Shown one piece after another: positions 16,556 through 24,241 of a stretch of 64,000 nucleotides of DNA. Location of the stretch: the NCBI GenBank assembly GCA_031275405.1, contig JAISOV010000016.1, positions 23,725 to 87,724 on the forward strand. Direction: 5' to 3'. The first letter of the stretch is position 1, and each line of letters starts with the position of its first letter. A program made the translations under genes and the position numbers. This stretch comes from Clostridium sp. GTDB lineage: Bacteria; Bacillota; Clostridia; Lachnospirales; Lachnospiraceae. Below the pieces are notes generated by a model. The model saw nothing but the letters and a program-made list of their open reading frames with translations. It was not told the origin of the DNA and ran no database searches.

Positions 16556-17082
16556 GGGGATCCCGGGCCGCCATCCAGCGCTATGACGCGGACGGGCGCA
16601 GGGACGGGGAGTTCCCGCTGGACCTGTCCGGGTTCGCAGACGTCCCCATCTTCGCGGACGTCGTCGGGGACGGGATCTGGGATTTCTACGTGCAGGGCGA
16701 TTACTTTGTCCTGGGCACGATCAACCGCAGGGTCTGCGTCCTGAAGCGCGACGGGGACGCCGTCCTGCCCGTCACGGTCCCGAAGGCGCTGTATGCCCGG
16801 ATGCTTTCCGATTCCGATTATATGGGCTATCCCGGGCCGGACGCGGAGAGCCTGTACTTCATGGACTCAGACCTCTCGGATGCCACGCTGTATCAGCTGG
16901 ACAGGGCTTCGGAAGCCTTCGAGGCTTTCCGGCTGCCGCCCCCAGGCGACTCACAAGGATACGATTATTATTACAGGAACCGGAGAAGGGATATTTTACG
17001 CAAGCGCTTCGACAGCGATGAGGAAACTTATACTACTAAGGAAACTTACGCGATCCTGGCGGCGGAGAAGCTTAAAATCTGA
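16556..17082 (+). pseudogene. partial duplicate of the 24.2-kb lipoprotein gene (C-terminal third)
   Basis: From AIQRYDADGRRDGEFPLDLSGF to TKETYAILAAEKLKI the frame is nearly identical to the C-terminal ~170 residues of the lipoprotein at 24242-25669. The ORF track extends it to a GTG at 16492, but that upstream part (TKSCDSSKENGQIIYGM) has no counterpart. The signal peptide, lipobox and first 300 residues are missing, so a functional lipoprotein is unlikely. Several codons differ (for example DVVGDGIWDFY against DIIGDTVFDFY), so the copy is not brand new. Confidence 0.75.
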
Positions 17083-17172
17083 CGGGAGACCACAGGGATC
17101 AGCGCCGCCATGGGAATGTTCCTGCGCGGCAGCCTTACGGGCTGCGTTGGGAGGGCGCGGCGGTACCGCGTT

Positions 17173-17607
17173 TTACAGGGAGCCGCCTGACAGAAAGTCT
17201 ATCGCCTGAAGATACCCGTCCAGGCCCTGCCCATAGATCTGCTTCTGGCAGACCGGGGCAATGACCGAAACCTTGCGGAAATCTTCCCGCTCCGTGATGT
17301 CCGAAATGTGGATCTCCACTTTCGGCACAGGCAGGCTCGCCAAGGCATCCCGGATCGCGTAGCTGTAATGAGTATAGGCGCCCGGGTTGATCACCAGCCC
17401 CTCCGTTCCGTCAAAATACGCCTCCTGTATCCGGTCGATGATGGCGCCCTCGTGGTTGCTCTGCCAGACCGTGATCTCCTGCCCGGTTTCCCTGCCCTTT
17501 GCGGCGATTCTGTCCAGCAGGCAGGCATAATCCTCCCCGCCGTAAATATGTGTTTCCCGGATCCCCAGGAAATTCAGATTCGGCCCGTTGATGACCAGTA
17601 TTTTCAT
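17173..17607 (-). CDS. aroQ: 3-dehydroquinate dehydratase, type II
   Basis: A 144-residue type II dehydroquinase that converts 3-dehydroquinate to 3-dehydroshikimate in the cytosol. Family motifs are present: ILVINGPNLNFLG at the N-terminus, the flexible-loop region, LVINPGAYTHYSYAIRDAL, and VEIHISDITEREDFRKVSVI. The ORF track starts 12 residues earlier, but AGGAG four bases before the ATG at 17607 and homology to MKILVINGPN fix this start. That Shine-Dalgarno lies within a repeat shared with the aroEK side. The gene follows the fused aroE-aroK on the same strand, forming a shikimate-pathway unit. Confidence 0.93.
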   Translation of the reverse strand: MKILVINGPNLNFLGIRETHIYGGEDYACLLDRIAAKGRETGQEITVWQSNHEGAIIDRIQEAYFDGTEGLVINPGAYTHYSYAIRDALASLPVPKVEIHISDITEREDFRKVSVIAPVCQKQIYGQGLDGYLQAIDFLSGGSL

Positions 17608-17714
17608 TTTGCTCCTATCCGCCCGCTTTCGCGGGCATTTCAATCAGGGAGATGGGAAGCGGACGGTTTTCCCGCTTCCCATTTTGCTCTTATCCGCCCG
17701 CTTTCGCGGGCATT
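17605..17714 (-). repeat. pair of 35-bp repeats upstream of aroQ carrying its ribosome binding site
   Basis: CATTTTGCTCCTATCCGCCC...GCGGGCATT occurs at 17605-17639 and again, with one mismatch, at 17680-17714. Each contains the hairpin CCCGCTTTCGCGGG. On the minus strand the unit ends GGATAGGAGCAAAATG, so the first copy supplies both the Shine-Dalgarno and the start codon of aroQ. The second copy ends in an out-of-frame ATG. The hairpin GGGAAGCGG/CCGCTTCCC lies between them. Related TTTTGCTCCCATCCGCCC sequence recurs near 36235. Confidence 0.7.
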
Positions 17715-17722
17715 CCCATTTA

Positions 17723-19213
17723 TCATCCGCCTTTCTTCAGCTCTTCTATGATCCGCGTCACCACCTCGTCCGCCTGCAGCCCGTCCACATCAAGGACCAG
17801 ATCCGCCGTTTCCTCATAAAAGGCGACCCGCTGCTCCATCAGCGCCCGGATCTTCCGCAGCCTCGCAGGAGGGCGCTCCGAACACGGCTCCGCGCCCGAA
17901 AGCGCTTTTTCCGGGGAACCCTCCCCTTGCAGCAGAGGGCGCACGGTATCTGTCTTCAGCCGTTCATACACCGTCTCCGGTCTAAGCCGCAGATAGACCA
18001 CTGTCCCCAGTTCCCGCAGCAGCTTCCGGTTCCGCGCCCTGGCCGGAGTGCCGCCGCCCACGGAAAGGATCAGGCGGCTCCGCCATTGGAGCAGCTCCCG
18101 GAGCAGGTTCGTTTCCAGATCCCGGAAATAGTTTTCTCCTTCCCGCTCAAAAATCTCGCGGATACTCCTGCCCTCCCGTCTTTCGATCATTCTGTCCATG
18201 TCCTCCATCGTCCGGCGCAGGCCATAGGACAGCTGAACCCCTACCGTCGTTTTCCCGCTTCCCATAAAGCCGATCAGCACGATGTTCTTACGGCACTTCC
18301 TGGTTCTGCCCCGGCGTCTTGGCAGGAGGCTCTTTTTCTCTTCCTCCGACGCACTTATGGCTTTGAGCAGCTTCCCATAGGCCTCTTTCGCCAGCTCCTC
18401 CCCCACTGTCCGCCCTGTCCAGAGTTCGTAGGCGATGATCCCTTGGTACAGCAGCATTTTCATCCCGTTATAGGCTCTGCCGCCGTGCCGCTGAACCAGC
18501 TTCATGAAGCGCGTCCGGGGAGGGTTGAACACCAGGTCGTACCCGGTATGTATTTTTTCATAAAAATCGCCCTCCTCCACGACCGCTTTCCCCACGTCCG
18601 GATACATGCCCACGTCGGTGGCCTGCACCGCCAGGAAACGTTTCCCGCCGGGAAGCTGCCTGTATTCCCCAAGCTCCATAGGGTGTACCGCTTCGCGCCC
18701 GGTCAGGGCGTTCACCTCCCGCGCGACGGCGCAGGCCTTTGCCCTGGTACGGTTGAGCAGGAAGATGTGCTTCGCCCCCTGCCGGGCAAACAAAAGCGCC
18801 ACCGCCCTGGCCGCGCCTCCCGCGCCGAGGATCAGGATCTCTTCGCCCTTGATCTCCACTCCGTCCTGCTCCATCGCCCGGAGCAGACCGGGCAGATCCG
18901 TGTTATAGCCTTTGAAGCCCCCCTCCACGCGAACCAGGGTGTTCACCGCCCCGACGGCCTGCGCCAAAGGATCCAGCTCGGCTAGATAAGGAAGGACTTC
19001 TGTCTTATACGGTACCGTCACGTTGCAGCCCAGAAGGTTCAAGGCATAGGCGCCTTTCACCGCTTCCTCCAAGTGTCCGGCAGCCACGTGGAACGGCACA
19101 TAGACCAGATTCTCCTTCGTTTTTTCCGCAAGGAAACCGTGGATCACCGGCGACTGCGTATGTCCTACCGGATTCCCTATCAGCCCGCAGGTACGGGTAT
19201 ATCCGTTGATCAT
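17723..19213 (-). CDS. aroEK: bifunctional shikimate dehydrogenase / shikimate kinase
   Basis: A 496-residue fusion that would carry out two consecutive steps, 3-dehydroshikimate to shikimate to shikimate 3-phosphate. Residues 1-290 are AroE: GNPVGHTQSPVIH, the catalytic-Lys motif NVTVPYK, and the NADP loop LGAGGAARAV. A basic linker (PRRRGRTRKCRKN) leads to AroK at about 315-496: Walker A GFMGSGKTTVG, DMDRMIERREG, and VGGGTPARARN. The LID region after RPLL carries an insertion rich in Glu/Ser/Pro. The start is placed just before the tandem repeat at 19229. aroQ follows 115 bases downstream. Confidence 0.93.
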   Translation of the reverse strand: MINGYTRTCGLIGNPVGHTQSPVIHGFLAEKTKENLVYVPFHVAAGHLEEAVKGAYALNLLGCNVTVPYKTEVLPYLAELDPLAQAVGAVNTLVRVEGGFKGYNTDLPGLLRAMEQDGVEIKGEEILILGAGGAARAVALLFARQGAKHIFLLNRTRAKACAVAREVNALTGREAVHPMELGEYRQLPGGKRFLAVQATDVGMYPDVGKAVVEEGDFYEKIHTGYDLVFNPPRTRFMKLVQRHGGRAYNGMKMLLYQGIIAYELWTGRTVGEELAKEAYGKLLKAISASEEEKKSLLPRRRGRTRKCRKNIVLIGFMGSGKTTVGVQLSYGLRRTMEDMDRMIERREGRSIREIFEREGENYFRDLETNLLRELLQWRSRLILSVGGGTPARARNRKLLRELGTVVYLRLRPETVYERLKTDTVRPLLQGEGSPEKALSGAEPCSERPPARLRKIRALMEQRVAFYEETADLVLDVDGLQADEVVTRIIEELKKGG

Positions 19214-19228
19214 CGTCTACCTCCCAGG

Positions 19229-19328
19229 TGCGGCGCGGCCTTTGGGGCTTACGCGCAAGGCCCCGTGGCTCCGCAAAGTTCGGCCTCATTGTGCGGCGCG
19301 GCCCGGATCTTTGGGGCTTACGCGCAGG
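19229..19328. repeat. imperfect tandem repeat upstream of aroEK
   Basis: GTGCGGCGCGGCC(TTT)GGGGCTTACGCGCAAGG at 19229-19260 recurs at 19291-19328 with a six-base insertion (CGGATC). The unit is GC-rich and sits directly before the aroEK start, in its leader. It may be a degenerate member of the dispersed repeats in this genome. Confidence 0.5.
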
Positions 19329-19437
19329 ATGCCGGGACTGCTCCGCAGTCCTGGCAAGGGCATGGCCATTCGGCCTGTATCCTATCCTGCGGATAGGATA
19401 CCATGAGTTGGGCGATCTTTCAAGCACGGCTTTGGAT

Positions 19438-19476
19438 CCGCGCTTTTCAGATAAAAAATTTCAAAAAAATGCTTGC
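19438..19476. repeat. 39-bp direct repeat, copy A (orphaned promoter-like sequence)
   Basis: CCGCGCTTTTCAGATAAAAA...AAAAATGCTTGC is identical to 23268-23306. At copy B this AT-rich block is the upstream element of a promoter. Here the sequence diverges right after the repeat and no -10 is seen at the expected distance, so it looks like a promoter relic or a recombination junction. Confidence 0.65.
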
Positions 19477-19702
19477 TTGACGATATTGTAGTGAACGAAA
19501 CAAGCGCGTTGCTATTACCGGGTGCGGATACATGGAACGACCCAAAACATGGCGCTATATAGGAGAAGTAACAATATCCGAGGAGATGGCAGCAAATGTA
19601 GTAATGACAAGGGTTCAAAGTGTAATATCTCAAAGATTGTAATCCGATGTATACTGGCGAAAGCGGTGATGAGCCGCAAATAAACAGTATATGGAGGATT
19701 CT
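19477..19702 (+). other. unassigned stretch with short open frames
   Basis: Two plus-strand frames are open without a good start: one reads RVAITGCGYMERPKTWRYIGEVTISEEM and stops near 19642, another reads NMALYRRSNNIRGDGSKC and stops near 19682. The first looks protein-like and may be a gene remnant just inside the 39-bp repeat. No family is recognised. Confidence 0.3.
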
Positions 19703-19855
19703 TTGAATGAAAAAACCAAAAAGTATCACAGCGTTCACGCCGTCATTGCCACTGGCAAAATACTGACTTTTTTAGATTATGACTATGAAATTTTGTATGT
19801 AGAAAATGGCAAAGGCGAGTTGCGCCGTCTTTATCTCCACCTCACTGAAAAATGA
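19703..19855 (+). CDS. small 50-residue protein with TTG start
   Basis: This is not in the ORF track because it begins with TTG. GGAGG lies 5 bases upstream. The product, LNEKTKKYHSVHAVIATGKILTFLDYDYEILYVENGKGELRR..., has normal composition. It precedes a strong hairpin at 19949. It may be a truncated gene rather than a native small protein; no family is recognised. Confidence 0.4.
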   Translation: MNEKTKKYHSVHAVIATGKILTFLDYDYEILYVENGKGELRRLYLHLTEK

Positions 19856-19948
19856 ATTAGATATAGTTTCATTAGACTACCCTCCATCAGAGCGTGGCGA
19901 AAGCTGTATCTTTTTAATCGGCCGTCATAGCTTGATAATTTAAGTAGG

Positions 19949-19988
19949 ACAAGAGCCTGCCCTTTTATTACAGAGGGCAGGCTCTTGT
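19949..19988. terminator. 15-bp-stem hairpin between convergent genes
   Basis: ACAAGAGCCTGCCCT and AGGGCAGGCTCTTGT form a perfect 15-base stem around a 10-base loop. It lies between the rightward small gene and the end of the leftward ABC operon, where a bidirectional terminator is expected. No clear U-run follows on either strand. Confidence 0.5.
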
Positions 19989-20108
19989 TGAATTTGGCAG
20001 CCAGACTATCATAGCGTAAATAACGCCTTAGATCCTCAGCTTTGCGCCCCACGCCTTTCAACGGGTTTGCCCTTAACATTGTTAAATTGTGTTAGCTCCA
20101 TTAAATTT

Positions 20109-21728
20109 CTACAATCTTAAAAACCTTTTAACTCCGTGACGTTTCAATAAGAAAACAAAGATACAATCCAATGCCATAGCCAAAATAAAAACAAGAAACA
20201 GCGGGAAAAGAATATCTCCTTTGCTATATTTTAAAACAAGGAATGACGGTATTACCACAAAGCTGATCCCGCCAAATATTCCAATGATAGACGACATGCT
20301 GTGTTTCACTATCGTTACTTCATTCGTCCAATCGAAACGCGGTAGCAGCAGATTGATTGTCAGGCCATACATTGCTGTAAGAACTGCGAACGATATAGGA
20401 AACAGAAAAATAAGGAGCATTTCGATCGCTTTTAATTTGAGAACAAAAACTAAAATAAACGCATTAATTAGAATGGCAGGTATTGTTAGAGTCAAATTTA
20501 CGGCTATTTTTGATTGAAAGATGTCAAAAGGTGAAACTGGATAACCTTTCAACATAAAAAAAGTTTTCCCCTCTAACGAGATCGAACAGGCGGCGGTATT
20601 CGTCAAACAAACCAGCGTTGTCAAAGCGATAATGATAAGGCCATGAAATTTATCCGGCATATTGGTGAAGTAATGAATTGAGTTAAAGGATGAATAGAGA
20701 TAATCCCCCTTAAACAACAGTATTAATGTAAGCACAAAAGAAAAAATGACACCGGCCATCGTATTCACGACATACATCGTGGATGAAAAATAGCGTTTCA
20801 ATTCTCTTTTATACAGGGCCTTCATCGGGACACTTACTTGAAAGCTCCTATCACTGATCAAGGCACCTTTTCTTTTCACACGGCGGATTGCAGCATAGAT
20901 TTTTCTGTAGTAAAAACCCATTCCCGCAACATAAACGGCGCTGATCGCTGTTAAGCCAGCCAAATACAAGAGAAAGTACAAGGCACCTGACCAGTGAGAC
21001 AATCCTTTTAGGTAGAAACTTGTGTAAGAATAAAACATATAGAGGCTTGAAAGAATTTGAAGAACTTTTTTAAGCAACAGGTCTGCATCAGCACTTTTAA
21101 TGAAGAACGAACCTATTAGCATGATTATTACAAAAGCCAAAATTAAAGTTGTCAGAATATGATTTTTAGGGGTTCCTAACTCCTTCACCAACACCCCGAT
21201 AATGATACCCACACAAATTCCGATTATCACAGACAAGACCGGAACCAATAGAATGGTAAAGAAAGCATAGACATAATAAAGGAATGGCTGCGATAGAGAT
21301 ATGCCATATACGATGAAAGACGGAAGCATTAAAAAGAGCGAAAGTGCAAAATTAAAAAGGTATACAATCAGTGTTTTGCCGATCACAATATCCGTAATCC
21401 GTATCGGTGAACAAAGGAGTTGTTCCAAATCGTCATCTAAAAAGAGGATTCCCGCGCCCCTGAGCACCGCAGAAAACAAGCATATATGTCCTGCTAATGT
21501 AATCATAGGAGCCAGCAGGATATTGAACAGTTCGCTTGAAGGTATGTCTTTTCCAAGCCGTACAGTGTAAAGGAACCAAGCGGCAAAAAGGAATAAACCG
21601 GCAGCTACAGAAACGACAGCCAGCAGAGCGGTTCTTAATTTCTTTGTTGGATTTCTTTCATATCGGAAATCGTTAACCCTTGTTACCCCATAAAGGTAGA
21701 TAGACAGTATATTCCTAATTGTTTTCAT
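20109..21728 (-). CDS. ABC transporter permease, large multi-span type
   Basis: A 539-residue membrane protein with about 12 hydrophobic spans in two halves and a charged central loop (YYRKIYAAIRRVKRKGALISD). It resembles the large clostridial ABC-2-like permeases paired with a single ATPase. The C-terminal motif FDWTNEVTIVKHSMSSIIGIFGG is shared with the permease at 28846 (FDWTNEIYVVKQGMSAMLTIFGS), so the two are paralogous. The start overlaps the ATPase gene by 14 bases. Codon use is AT-richer than in the surrounding genome. Substrate unknown; export of a peptide or drug is a guess. Confidence 0.85.
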   Translation of the reverse strand: MKTIRNILSIYLYGVTRVNDFRYERNPTKKLRTALLAVVSVAAGLFLFAAWFLYTVRLGKDIPSSELFNILLAPMITLAGHICLFSAVLRGAGILFLDDDLEQLLCSPIRITDIVIGKTLIVYLFNFALSLFLMLPSFIVYGISLSQPFLYYVYAFFTILLVPVLSVIIGICVGIIIGVLVKELGTPKNHILTTLILAFVIIMLIGSFFIKSADADLLLKKVLQILSSLYMFYSYTSFYLKGLSHWSGALYFLLYLAGLTAISAVYVAGMGFYYRKIYAAIRRVKRKGALISDRSFQVSVPMKALYKRELKRYFSSTMYVVNTMAGVIFSFVLTLILLFKGDYLYSSFNSIHYFTNMPDKFHGLIIIALTTLVCLTNTAACSISLEGKTFFMLKGYPVSPFDIFQSKIAVNLTLTIPAILINAFILVFVLKLKAIEMLLIFLFPISFAVLTAMYGLTINLLLPRFDWTNEVTIVKHSMSSIIGIFGGISFVVIPSFLVLKYSKGDILFPLFLVFILAMALDCIFVFLLKRHGVKRFLRL

Positions 21729-22449
21729 GGCTTTTGTCCTTTAACTCCAAAAACACATTTTCAAGGCTCTCGTTTCCAAGAATTTGCTCAAGCTCTCCGC
21801 TACTGATTAAAACCCCATTTTTTATAATGGCGATTTTATTACATAGCTTTTCTACAACATCCAATACGTGGCTGGAAAACAGAATGGCGCTCCCGGCGCT
21901 GCATAATTCATTCATCAGCTCTTTGAGCGTGTGAAAGGCCATCGGGTCTAATCCAACGAACGGTTCGTCAAGGATCAGCAGTTTCGGCTTATGCGAAAAG
22001 GCGGCGACAAGAGCGAGCTTTTGTTTCATGCCGTGAGAATAGGAGGAAATCAAATCACCCAACTGACGGCTAATCTCCAACCGTTCTGAAAGGTTCTCAA
22101 TTTCTTGCTTTCTTTCATCAGCGGGCACGTTATAAAGGTCGCAAATAAAATTCAAATATTGTATGCCCGTCAGGTATTCATACAGGCTCGGATTGTCTGG
22201 AACAAACGCCATTTCACGTTTACATTCCACTGGCTCTTTGTCAATGAGCCGACCGTTAATCCATATCTCGCCTTCGTCATATTCGAGGATGCCGGAGCAG
22301 GCTTTCATCGTTGTGGTTTTGCCCGCCCCGTTATGCCCAATAAAGCCATAAATATCGCCCGCATCGACCATAAAGGTTAAGTGATCGACGGCTCTTTTTC
22401 CGTTGCCATAAATTTTCGTGAGCTCTTTTATTTCCAGTACATGATTCAT
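21715..22449 (-). CDS. ABC transporter ATP-binding protein
   Basis: A 244-residue ATPase with Walker A GHNGAGKTTTMK, signature SYSHGMKQKLALVAAF, Walker B KLLILDEPFVGLDP and H-loop LFSSHVLD. It powers the permease encoded directly downstream and overlaps it. The sequence closely resembles the ATPase at 30525-31235, including the unusual SHGMKQKLAL signature, marking two copies of one transporter type in this window. Confidence 0.93.
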   Translation of the reverse strand: MNHVLEIKELTKIYGNGKRAVDHLTFMVDAGDIYGFIGHNGAGKTTTMKACSGILEYDEGEIWINGRLIDKEPVECKREMAFVPDNPSLYEYLTGIQYLNFICDLYNVPADERKQEIENLSERLEISRQLGDLISSYSHGMKQKLALVAAFSHKPKLLILDEPFVGLDPMAFHTLKELMNELCSAGSAILFSSHVLDVVEKLCNKIAIIKNGVLISSGELEQILGNESLENVFLELKDKSHENN

Positions 22450-22482
22450 CTCTCATCCCCCCAAAAAGCAGTTACATATAGA

Positions 22483-22794
22483 TTATTTCAATCCCAAATA
22501 TAAGACGATAATTGTTACAATAATGGCAACCGCCGGAACTATGTATAATTTCCATAGCCCCTTCTCTTTCTTCACAACTAAACTCGCTGCGGCAATCAGA
22601 TTCACAAGGGCATAGGCAACCGGAAAACCGAAAACGAGCCACGGCTTCGGAATTGAATTGCTGACATTGCCATGCGTGTCCCAATGAATTGGTACGGAGT
22701 TCGGTAGCTTCGCGGAAAACGCCAGAAAAATCGCCATCATCAAAAGGCAAATCACGGTACTGATAACCGTATGGACTGCAATCTTGTTTTTCAT
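22483..22794 (-). CDS. DUF1648 (SdpI-like) membrane protein
   Basis: A 103-residue protein with three likely membrane helices. The segment LPNSVPIHWDTHGNVSNSIPKPW is the DUF1648 hallmark found in SdpI immunity proteins and in small proteins beside GntR-type regulators and ABC transporters. It heads the operon with the ABC ATPase 33 bases downstream, and GGAGGG precedes the ATG. A self-protection or envelope-stress role is inferred from family and context. Confidence 0.8.
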   Translation of the reverse strand: MKNKIAVHTVISTVICLLMMAIFLAFSAKLPNSVPIHWDTHGNVSNSIPKPWLVFGFPVAYALVNLIAAASLVVKKEKGLWKLYIVPAVAIIVTIIVLYLGLK

Positions 22795-22887
22795 AATAAA
22801 ACCCTCCTATGAATTAGTGTGATTTGATTTTCGCCTTATATATAAGCAAAGCGAATAAAAGATACAAAAGGTACAAAAAGTACATAA

Positions 22888-22961
22888 TGTACGTGACATG
22901 ATTCGAACACGCGACCTTCTGGTCCGTAGCCAGACGCTCTATCCAGCTGAGCTACACGTAC
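22888..22961 (-). tRNA. tRNA-Arg (anticodon ACG)
   Basis: The minus strand folds as a 74-base tRNA: acceptor GTACGTG/CACGTAC, D-arm GCTCAGCTGGATAGAGC, anticodon stem TCTGG/CCAGA around CTACGGA with ACG, and T-arm with GTTCGAATC. Discriminator A; CCA is not encoded. A consensus promoter lies about 60 bases upstream. Confidence 0.95.
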
Positions 22962-23020
22962 ATCTGACAAAACCGGATTGCGGTGAAACGCCGGATCCCT
23001 GTCCGTCCGCAACCATCCTT

Positions 23021-23049
23021 ATTATAAGCATTCCCCAAAAGACTGTCAA
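23021..23049 (-). promoter_or_regulatory. strong sigma-A promoter of tRNA-Arg
   Basis: On the minus strand TTGACA (23044-23049), 17 bases, TATAAT (23021-23026): a perfect consensus. It is preceded by an A-rich upstream element (CCGATGAAAAAAAACGTAAAAAGGGTA) that recurs in damaged form at 14592-14617. Confidence 0.88.
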
Positions 23050-23267
23050 TACCCTTTTTACGTTTTTTTTCATCGGTGCAGGCTGCAAGCTTCATCGCCC
23101 ACCATTTTCTTTCAGTTATGTCCAGGCTGCCGGGATGGCTGCCTTCCTCCAAGGGGGGAAGGTGGCTGCGCTTTTTGATGCCGCCGCCATTCCGTTCGCT
23201 GTTTTGTACCCGAGGGTTCCGCCGGGGGCTTTCTTTCCTTTCGCCTTGCGTCGTCACAGGCTGTATC

Positions 23268-23332
23268 CCGCGCTTTTCAGATAAAAAATTTCAAAAAAAT
23301 GCTTGCGCTTCCAGTATTTTTAGGGGTAGAAT
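23268..23332 (+). promoter_or_regulatory. promoter of the C39-like gene, with 39-bp repeat copy B as upstream element
   Basis: The 39-bp repeat (23268-23306) ends in TTGC, giving TTGCGC at 23303-23308, an 18-base spacer and TAGAAT at 23327-23332. The A/T-tract half of the repeat sits where an UP element would be. The ATG at 23393 is about 55 bases downstream, with AAGGAGG before it. Confidence 0.6.
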
Positions 23333-23392
23333 GAAGCGGTAAACTGATTTCTGTCAGCCGTGCAGGCGGGAATGAAAAGGAGGAATCCACCA

Positions 23393-24211
23393 ATGCGTCT
23401 GAAGAAACGATCGGGTATCGGCCTGGCGGTCTGCCTGGCAATTGTTCCGGCGTCTTCCGCCGGGGCGGAAGCGGCGGGGGGAAAATATGAGGGCAGCCCC
23501 TATTTCATCGACGGCGACTCCGGCGGGCTGTCCGAGAGCGCCATCGACTTCAATGATCTTGACGCCGCCATCGACGAGATCCGGAACGACAGCCGGCTTT
23601 CGCTGTCTGAAAAGAGCCGGCGGATCGACAAGATCAATCTCCTGAGGCCGGAAAACATGCCGGGCGGCAGCGGGTACGCGGCGACCCAGTCGCTGCCCAA
23701 CGCCGCTTCCCTCTGCATGGTGCCTGTCTTCACGCAGGAGACCGCATATTACTGCGGCCCGGCCACCGTGAAACAGACGCTGACGTATATCAACGGATCC
23801 GCCCCGTCCCAAAGCGTGATCGAGGGGGAGATCGGAACGACCAGCGCGGGAAGCGTGCTGCAGTATATGCTTGATTACATCAATGAAGAGCAGGACGAAA
23901 ATATCTACGTGATCGTACACCAGCCCAGCGAACAGGCGATCCAGACCATGGTCTATAACGCGGTGCTGCACAGCGCGCCGGCCATCTGCCGGGTAGCTTT
24001 TTCCGCTTCTTTCCCGGACGGCTCCTGGAAATATTCAACAAACGGGCATTATATGAACGCCAACGGGTACAGCGGCTACGGCGCCGAGATCCTGGTGACG
24101 GATCCGAACATCATAAATGTTGATCCCAACGAGACCGGCTACTGCTGGGTCACTCTGACCGAGCTGCATGCCGCCACGCAGAACCATTTCGCGAAGGAGA
24201 TGGCCTACTGA
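23393..24211 (+). CDS. secreted C39-like (papain-fold) peptidase-domain protein
   Basis: A 272-residue protein with a signal peptide (MRLKKRSGIGLAVCLAIVPASSAGAEA). The C-terminal half is a C39-like domain: Cys in ETAYYCGPATVKQTL, a candidate His in TNGHYMNANGYSG, and Asp in ILVTDPN. C39-like proteins are secreted or surface cysteine peptidases or inactive relatives. AAGGAGG nine bases before the ATG at 23393 decides the start. It is followed 30 bases on by a lipoprotein gene, so both may be surface products of one transcript. Confidence 0.75.
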   Translation: MRLKKRSGIGLAVCLAIVPASSAGAEAAGGKYEGSPYFIDGDSGGLSESAIDFNDLDAAIDEIRNDSRLSLSEKSRRIDKINLLRPENMPGGSGYAATQSLPNAASLCMVPVFTQETAYYCGPATVKQTLTYINGSAPSQSVIEGEIGTTSAGSVLQYMLDYINEEQDENIYVIVHQPSEQAIQTMVYNAVLHSAPAICRVAFSASFPDGSWKYSTNGHYMNANGYSGYGAEILVTDPNIINVDPNETGYCWVTLTELHAATQNHFAKEMAY

Positions 24212-24241
24212 AACGGCCAGGGGCCAGAAGGGAGAACCGGC

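Noticed and set aside
17588-18985. 465-residue plus-strand ORF over aroEK
   Set aside because: Pro/Arg/His-rich antisense shadow of a confirmed fused enzyme gene.
22888-22961. tRNA-Arg as the ICE attachment site
   Set aside because: No duplicate of the tRNA 3' end was found elsewhere in the window, and the ICE end appears to lie 8 kb away.
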